This document shows positions 57,061-64,000 of a DNA stretch of 64,000 nt, piece by piece. The DNA is from Alviniconcha marisindica. Taxonomy: Eukaryota > Mollusca > Gastropoda > Provannidae. A program made the translations under genes and the position numbers. The notes beneath the pieces are model-generated. The model ran no database searches. It was not told the DNA's origin and worked only from the letters and a program-made list of their open reading frames with translations. Numbering within the stretch: position 1 is the first letter of the stretch; the number at the start of each line of letters is the position of its first letter. Location of the stretch: contig JABMCL010002447.1 in NCBI GenBank assembly GCA_018857735.1, positions 47,321 to 111,320 of the forward strand. Reading direction: 5' to 3'.

Positions 57061-57064
57061 TATG

Positions 57065-58040
57065 GTAACTGCATGGAAAAGTAATTGCACAGACAAAATG
57101 ATGATTTACAGATATTAACCACTCCCTCTCATCAGAAAACATGGCATCCATGACAGCATGTGAAAGTGACATTCTCTGACAGTAAAATAAAAAATATACC
57201 AAACGTTTTCATAACTTATTGTAACAGTAGACCCTGGTAACTGCACTGAAGTGTTAAAGAACAAGTACCGTGACCTGATGAACATGTTATTTTACTGCCT
57301 AAAATTGCGCTAGAAAGCTCACCTGTTTGTGTGAGTATCATTAAGTGAATGAACTCCTCAATAATAATAAAAAACTCATTTGAGAACTGGGAAGCATTCA
57401 GTTTTCATTGCACATTTTCTTACCTAGTAATTGCGCAGACCAAAAAGTCTTGGACATGCATTTTTTTTAATGTTTTAAAATACCCAGAAGAAAAAAAAGG
57501 CAATTGTTTCCCACAGTTTTTGTTTTGGTTATGTCAAGATAATGTCTAGATCTGCCTCACACTGAAAATAAAATACCACAAGTACCATTTTTATAGCTTA
57601 TTCAGAGATGTGAATTTTTCACTATTTTCAACTGGACATGCATTTTTAGACCCCAATCCCACACACACCTGATCCATTTTCATGTACCGATGAAAAACAT
57701 GTGCGTAGGTCAGTGCGTAATACATATATTTGTATATTAGGCTATATTCAGATCTGTTGGATGCATACTTACTATTTTATTTCATCTTGTTCTTAAAAGA
57801 CAAGAATCTGCTCATATTCTTAAAATGACCCAGTTGCGAAGCAAAGAAGAACAAGGCATTATCACTTGTTTATTATACAATGGATTCATCAAGTTTTCAA
57901 AAAACCTGTGAGCATTCTGCAGAGAAAATACACTACTTCTGAAGTTCAATGACTCACACACCACTGGTGCTGAACATTTTAATTGATACATTATTTTGTT
58001 ATTCTTTATTGCTTTTATACTATTCATTACTGTGACTAAC
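57065..58040. other. KHK intron, nothing recognised
   Basis: AT-rich; no gene, exon or clear repeat family. Confidence 0.4.
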
Positions 58041-58240
58041 TCTTGCTGTCTCTCTCTCTGTTTCTCTGTCTGTCTCTCTGTCTGTCTCTGTCTCTATCTC
58101 TCTCTCTCTCTCTCATACACACACATACGCACACACACACACACTCATGCACATGCATGCACACACATGCATACATGCATGCACACACATGCATACATGC
58201 ATGCACACACATATGCACACACACACATGATACACTTTTG
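58041..58240. repeat. (CT)n / (CA)n / CATG microsatellite
   Basis: CT and TCTG repeats followed by CA runs and ACACATGCATGCATG units. Confidence 0.92.
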
Positions 58241-58295
58241 TTGACAAAATGTGCCACAACAGAACTCAATTATTTTGGTGGTAGCAGTAAGTGCA

Positions 58296-58333
58296 GTAAG
58301 TAAGTAAACTGGTGTTTTATGCCCAGTCAACCA
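58296..58333 (-). repeat. conserved ~55-bp SINE-like module, copy 4 (truncated)
   Basis: Plus strand reads GTAAGTAAGTAAACTGGTG then TTTTATGCCCAGTCAACC and stops before the GATATAAC part. Confidence 0.75.
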
Positions 58334-58459
58334 GTGTGAGGGAAGTGGAGAGATGATAAAGAAAAAAATAAGCTAAATGAACTGCAGTGGTGGAAATTAG
58401 ACTGGCAGAATTCACAACAGTAAGACAAGCAAGCAACAACATTTAAAAAAGAAATAAGA

Positions 58460-59125
<666 letters not shown>

Positions 59126-59161
59126 CAGTGTCAATGGATAATCAAAACTCCAAAGACTTAC

Positions 59162-59300
59162 TGTGGCTTGCACAGCTGGCTGGCCAGCTTCACAGCACTG
59201 CACATGTCTGTCCACCCTTGACTGCGTGCCCAGTCTTTGCTGATAAAGACCACATCAGCTAACAGCATCACACAGTCTGTCAGGGATTCAACAAACAAAA
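59162..59300 (-). CDS. KHK: ketohexokinase, penultimate exon
   Basis: A 139-base exon bounded by CACTGACAG at the acceptor and CACA|GTAAGT at the donor. It encodes LLADVVFISKDWARSQGWTD and the helix SAVKLASQLCKP. The DVVFxSKD-A motif is a KHK signature following the sugar-binding core. The first two bases complete a codon begun by the exon at 59787-59943; the last two (CA) are completed by the first base of the last exon. All phases agree. Confidence 0.9.
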
Positions 59301-59440
59301 CTGTCAGTGTTGAAAACGTTGTTTCTGTTTCAAAGTTCAAACCACTGAATCAATAAAACGTCAAATCTTTGCCAGCATGTTAGATTAAAGTCCTTCTGGC
59401 CTTGCATGTGGAAGGGTCTTGGGCTACCTTTCCCCAGTCA

Positions 59441-59602
59441 CTGTGACAAATTAACTACATTGTATTCCCTGTGACAAATTAACTACATAATAAATATTCT
59501 TTGTGAAAAATTAACTACACAATAAGCATTTCCTGTGACAAACAATAGCCCCATAATAAGTATTCCTTGTACCAATTTTACTACATATAAAGTATTCCCT
59601 GT
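59441..59602. repeat. degenerate ~38-bp tandem repeat in a KHK intron
   Basis: Four diverged copies of CTGTGACAAATTAACTACAT with a TAATAAGTATTC box, inside the 486-base intron between two KHK exons. Confidence 0.75.
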
Positions 59603-59786
59603 AATGGCAGAAAAATACCATGTACACTGATAGTACTGGGTAGCACTGCTCGTGGGCTGCAGTACTGTACCATAACCATACAGCAAACTGAATTCCTCAC
59701 TTTAAGGGATTACTAAAGTATTGATGGGAAAGAGGAATTTTTGCTATACAGTTCATCTAGCTCTGTGATAGGATATTTCAACATAC

Positions 59787-59943
59787 CTGGATTCATGAGG
59801 TCAGGTTTTTCAATTTCCACAGAAACATGGAGCTTGGCTGCAGCTTGGGTCTTTCCAAATGCAAGAACACCTGCAGCCATGCCGTTCTGGTATTCTGCTA
59901 CAGTCTCCAGCATTTGTAAGTAGTCCTGGATGTTAGGGCGTAA
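59787..59943 (-). CDS. KHK: ketohexokinase, internal exon
   Basis: A 157-base exon between CTTTTCTTCCAG and CCAG|GTATGT. It encodes RPNIQDYLQMLETVAEYQN and then AAKLHVSVEIEKPDLMNP. The run of a helix followed by VSVEIEKP is the well conserved middle of KHK, where the strand and Glu lie near the nucleotide site. It begins in phase 0 and ends after one base. Upstream exons with the N-terminal sheet and substrate-binding residues are not in this window, so the gene continues beyond 64000. Confidence 0.9.
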
Positions 59944-60000
59944 CTGGAAGAAAAGGTGAGTATCACACTGTATTTGCACATTCCCAGGTTCCATGGTTTT

Positions 60001-60031
60001 CAGCCTGAGCTTCCCATTCCAGCTCAGGCTG
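60001..60031. repeat. perfect 11-bp inverted repeat (hairpin)
   Basis: CAGCCTGAGCT, nine-base spacer TCCCATTCC, then AGCTCAGGCTG. It sits 58 bases from the KHK exon in the intron on its 5' side. Confidence 0.85.
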
Positions 60032-60675
60032 AGCAGGGAAGAATGAAACGTCAGTCAAAGTAAACGACACCAATTTACGTATAACTGATCATCATGGTTG
60101 GTCCAGGGATGCTTTCCCATGTCCTGTGATGTAAATTTCTGGACATTTGGTTTCTTGTACACCTCACAATCAACACTTTAATATTGATTTCAAACTTTTC
60201 CAGGCAAAATTGCACCAAAAAGAACAGGAAAACGCAATCACTTGGTGCATTTTGGTTATCATCACTAGGTTATTAAAATATCTCATTAGTGATATGATGA
60301 ACTATTACTAAGAGTAGTTAGAAATCATGTTATGAAGGATAGAAAAACACTCACCCAGTTTTTATGAGTTCCAATCCTGAGCACATGGCTGTTCCGATGC
60401 TGAGCTATGCTATGTTCTTATCCAGAGCACTTTCTGGGATTTTTTTCTTCTTGACAATTAATATGAACCACACCAGCCAGATTACTGGCAGGAGTGGCAA
60501 GAGAATTTTCTTCTTCAACTTTCTGTGCTTACTCTCATTTCAGTATCCCAGACCTGTTTACACTCAAATTGTAAGTACACTTTAAAAAATATTGCAGTAT
60601 TCTTTTTCATTTCTTTTCCATTCCATTTTGTTCCCCATGAAAATAATCTGCAACATGGCTTCCTGAAAAAATTCA
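60032..60675. other. KHK intron, nothing recognised
   Basis: No exon was recognised on the minus strand and no gene on the plus strand. Confidence 0.4.
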
Positions 60676-60734
60676 CCCTGATATAACCGCACTGGTTGAC
60701 TGAGCCTAAAATACCAATTTACTTACTTACTTAC
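60676..60734 (+). repeat. conserved ~55-bp SINE-like module, copy 5
   Basis: Reads CCCTGATATAACCGCACTGG, TTGACTGAGCCTAAAATACC, then three TTAC units. Confidence 0.85.
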
Positions 60735-62055
60735 CCCAAAAAATGGCAAATGATTGTACTTTGCAGCAGAAATACAAGACTGAGAATTCAGTTCCAAGAC
60801 TACACAAAACACAATACAGAAACTAGCACTATGGCAGCAAGAGGTTTTGAGACTTATACATGTGCCACTGAAAACACAGAACTGGGCATATTCTGGATTG
60901 GAAAACAACTGCAAAACATAATAGAAATATTTGTGATCGTATTTTTTGGTAAATTTTCATTTGCTTAAAATATTTGTGATTATAATTTTGGGTCAATTTT
61001 GATTTGTTGAAAATTTAGGTGTACAAAATAAGCCCAAATCAATATTAGTCTGATATGAATGAGTGAATGAATGAAAGAAATTCATATATAGCACATAAAA
61101 AACTTCCACACAAAACCATTCCACCCATGTGTTACCACAGTAACAATGTAAAAATCCTGGCCATTCTGTCCAAAAGTGCAGCTGGCAGGTTACAGCTACA
61201 CACATGCACCCTACACATGTGGCTTCAAATAAAGTAACAATGTAAACAGGTGCATGGTTGTATGGTGTACACACAATGTGTGCCAAGTCAGCAGCAGTTT
61301 CACATGGCACCAAACAGTGCTGTAACCACTTCAATGGATATTCAAAAATGCGTTGTGTAAAGTTACTGTCATTTATTCAGAGTCACATAAGACCTGCATC
61401 CAAAGTACACAGTGGCCTACAGCCAATGAACACAGTGGCCTACACCCAATGTACAACGTATGCAACTTCCAAAAAGGACAGGAAATTGATGTGGTGTTTT
61501 AAAACAAAAATCTCCATTTAGTCAGTTCATTCTGCTCCCTCTCTTCCACACACATATGACATTGTTCTTCCCAATTCTCTGACCCCTGCAGCTGAAGTGG
61601 ACAGTGGCTGATGGAAAGCTTGGCTATTGCTGACAAAGAACAACAAGAATCTGCAGGCAGCGGACAAGTGTACATTTTGATGAGAACTGACCTCAAAATG
61701 TATCCAGGTAAAATGAGACAGGTGGTCGTCCCCTACAGCATGGAGAAACTGCTGGTGGCTGAGCTCTGGATGACCACTGACACCAACACCAGCACAACGT
61801 AATAATAATACATAGCACTTCTATAATAATAATACATAGCACTTCTTCTGCACAAAAAAGTATGTATATATTTACACTGTACAGAACATCAGTAATCATA
61901 TTAACACCACCTCCTCTACATACAAACATTCACTCAATAGTCAAACTGTGCAGAAAAGGTGCTTTACAAACCAAGAGAGAAGCATTCTTTAAAGAGATTT
62001 TTGCTCTTTTCTCATACCACTTTACAGGACTCTGCAGACCCCCTAAAAGTGCAGC
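60735..62055. other. KHK intron with short dispersed repeats
   Basis: 61060-61120 shares the CATAAAAAACTTCCACACAA block with 51.87 kb. A direct duplication of AATAATACATAGCACTTCT lies at 61801-61850. No KHK exon was found. Confidence 0.45.
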
Positions 62056-62905
62056 ATAATCTCTGATCAGTGTTTTGCTCATTTGAAGGTGGCTGCCTAA
62101 TCCAAAGAAGAAGAAGAAGAAAGATGTGTTTTCAGTTTGTTTGTTTGTTGTCATTTTTGAAAGAGGGGACACATGGAGAGTTGTGGACGGTTGTAGGAAG
62201 AGAGTTCCAGATTTTAGCTGCTTCAAAGTGGAAAGATCTGTTTTCAACAGATTTAAGGTTAGTTTTGGGGACTTTCAACAGTTTTTCACTGCTGGACCGA
62301 AGAGTTCAAGAGGGTTCGTAGGTGTGAAGCAGTTCTGAAAGGTACAGAGGAAGAGAATTCTCAAAGTGCCTGAAAGCTAGTGTGGCAATTTTGTAGTGGA
62401 TATGGGCACCAACAGGGAGGCAATGTAGTTTTTTTAGAAGGGAAGTATCATGGTCCGATTTTTTTGATTTTTTTTTTTTTGTGGAGGACAAGTCTGGATT
62501 GAACTTTTTGTAGTCAGTTCAGTAAAGCTGGTGGAAGGCCAGAGAGAGTAGAACTGCAATTTGGATAAGATAAGAGACTAACTGGGCAGTACTTTCATCT
62601 GAGAGGTATGGTCTGATAGAGGTGAAAGCAGGATGCACGGCAGAGAGAGGTCACCTGCTCCTTCATGGGCAGCGTTTCACGAAGATGGACACCCAGGTAT
62701 TTAGCTGATGTTTGGAATGGAACTGCATTAAGACCAAAGGTTAACTAACGGTTCCTTCTTCACTTGACAGTGGCAGGTGCAGTCCCCTATGACCAAGAGC
62801 TCAGTTTTCTCTTCATTGAGTTTGTTTTTGTTCATCCATTCTTTTATGTCCACAACACAGACTTCACTTTCTTTAGAAATCTGGCTGAAATCAGAGGGAA
62901 GAGCA

Positions 62906-62960
62906 GTAAGTAAGTAACTTGGTGTTTTACACCCAGTCAACCATTACGGTTATATTAGGG
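62906..62960 (-). repeat. conserved ~55-bp SINE-like module, copy 6
   Basis: Plus strand reads GTAAGTAAGTAACTTGGTG, TTTTACACCCAGTCAACCAT and TACGGTTATATTAGGGC. It interrupts the LINE RT. Confidence 0.85.
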
Positions 62961-63119
62961 CAAAAGGGAAGGGCAGCTTTCTGTAATTTGGTGTCATCTG
63001 CATATTTGTGGTAGTCAAACTGATGCTTCTGAAAAATATTAGAGAGAGGTTCAGTGTACAGAGTGAACAGAATGGGGCCCAGTACAGACCCCTGGGGAAC
63101 TTCAGACTGAAGTGGGACA

Positions 63120-63352
63120 GTGTTCATTTGTCATGCCAACATTCTTCCAAGTACTGGACAGGAAAACAACATAGCTCAACCAAAAAGATAAGTTATTTAA
63201 TTTCTCATCTCATTTTTCATTGTTTTTCACCATTGAACTGTTGTTTAAATGTCATTTTGTGGTTTGACAAAGGTGATTACCCCGAAAATTTGCAGATTGT
63301 GTTTTTGTCCTAATAAAAAGCATTCTGTTGAACCTTTTATGCGTTTGGATCT
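63120..63352 (+). mobile_element. SINE-like retroposon with 12-bp target duplication
   Basis: The 12 bases TGAAGTGGGACA stand directly before (63108-63119) and after (63353-63364) this 233-base segment. The LINE RT reading on each side fits together around one copy of the duplicated site. The segment is homologous to 1100-1353. It encodes nothing. No A or B box is recognisable, so the family may be a SINE with a diverged head or the 3' end of a LINE. Confidence 0.8.
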
Positions 63353-63460
63353 TGAAGTGGGACACAGTTTGAAGAGATGTCTCCAATGGTGACAGATTGT
63401 TGGCAGTCAGACAGATAGGACAAGAACCACTGAAGTGCTTTAGCATGAATTCTGTAAGTG

Positions 63461-63765
63461 AACATCACAGTGTTAGTGCCCTGCCACCATTATACACCCT
63501 TCTCTTCTCTCCACCATCACCATAATAAATACCAGAAGTAATTACTCTCAGTACTGCCAAGTTATTATCATCATTGGTTATCAGTCAGTTTCATGGTTGT
63601 ATGCCAGTGTGACTAGCTAATAAAGCAGTCAGAATAATAGTGCATGCGTGCGTGCGTGCATGCATGCGTGTGTGTGTGCTCATGGAAGTTTCTTTTGACT
63701 GTGTTATGTTCTTGCTTTGTAATGGGAGAAACAGCATAAAAGAGTAACATTATTATAATATATTA
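63461..63765. other. KHK intron, nothing recognised
   Basis: Only a GTGCGTGCATGC stretch at 63644-63678 stands out. Confidence 0.4.
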
Positions 63766-63775
63766 ATAAATGTAT

Positions 63776-63965
<190 letters not shown>

Positions 63966-64000
63966 TATGCACACACCTATGTACACACACAAAACCTAAA

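Larger units (their letters stand above)
62060..63460 (-). pseudogene. LINE reverse transcriptase fragment, with two later insertions
   Basis: On the minus strand: ALQWFLSYLSDCQQSVTIGD near 63400-63430, then SEVPQGSVLGPILFTLYTEP and FDYHKYADDTKLQ near 63000, with an intact YADD catalytic motif. WMNKNKLNEEKTELLVIGD follows near 62820, then LLKKLHCLPVGAHIHYKIAT and PLYLSELLHTYEPS, and FEAAKIWNSLPTTV near 62200. It ends with a (TTC)n tract on that strand. It is broken by a SINE-like insertion (63120-63352) and by a 55-bp module (62906-62960), and has several frameshifts. It lies sense in the KHK gene. Confidence 0.88.

Overview
The window is eukaryotic nuclear DNA. Its coding sequence is split into short exons with GT/AG boundaries, introns reach 10-16 kb, and it is crowded with microsatellites, minisatellites and decayed transposable elements. 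DIRS, Gypsy and several LINE remnants, THAP-bearing TIR elements and long (CA)n/(CT)n tracts suggest an invertebrate animal. A mollusc, perhaps a gastropod, is my best guess, but that is inference.

Three conserved host genes can be supported. (1) Positions 4416-9130, minus strand: the 3' part of a REC114-like meiotic recombination gene, four exons, with the N-terminal exon(s) not found. (2) Positions 19665-36344, plus strand: mitochondrial fission factor (MFF). Four exons join in perfect phase (21956-22178, 32104-32308, 35987-36028, 36116-36344) and a tentative 7-codon first exon lies at 19665-19685. (3) Positions 42814-59943, minus strand: the last three exons of ketohexokinase (KHK), again in perfect phase, with a 16-kb final intron. 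REC114 and MFF are divergent; MFF and KHK converge. The genes do not form one pathway and simply share a neighbourhood.

Layout. 1-3.65 kb: five minisatellites. 4.4-9.1 kb: REC114 with a LINE and a tRNA-derived SINE head in its intron, then a 1.2-kb 30-bp minisatellite touching the most 5' exon seen. 10.3-19.6 kb: foldback repeat, 27-bp minisatellite, a 412-bp MITE with a perfect 8-bp target duplication, a 2.2-kb TTAA-flanked THAP element, and a (GT)~100 tract. 22.2-32.1 kb (MFF intron 2): a nested retroelement pile-up, in which a DIRS-like element is interrupted by a Gypsy LTR/gag piece, by another repeat, and by a THAP-family TTAA element inside its tyrosine recombinase; an I-like LINE with RNase H follows. 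34.6-35.5 kb: antisense LINE in MFF intron 3. 36.8-42.8 kb: simple repeats between the converging genes. 43.1-59.1 kb (KHK last intron): a second large THAP element, LINE endonuclease and RT pieces, an internally deleted Gypsy element with both LTRs, and long microsatellites. 60-64 kb: a minus-strand LINE carrying a SINE-like insertion with a 12-bp target duplication, then microsatellites.

No host gene system that looks wholly new is evident. The most unusual items are the palindrome-array MITE at 12755-13166, the nested DIRS/THAP-element insertion, and the small retroposon families that recur across the window. All family names rest on motif recognition by eye, without database searches.
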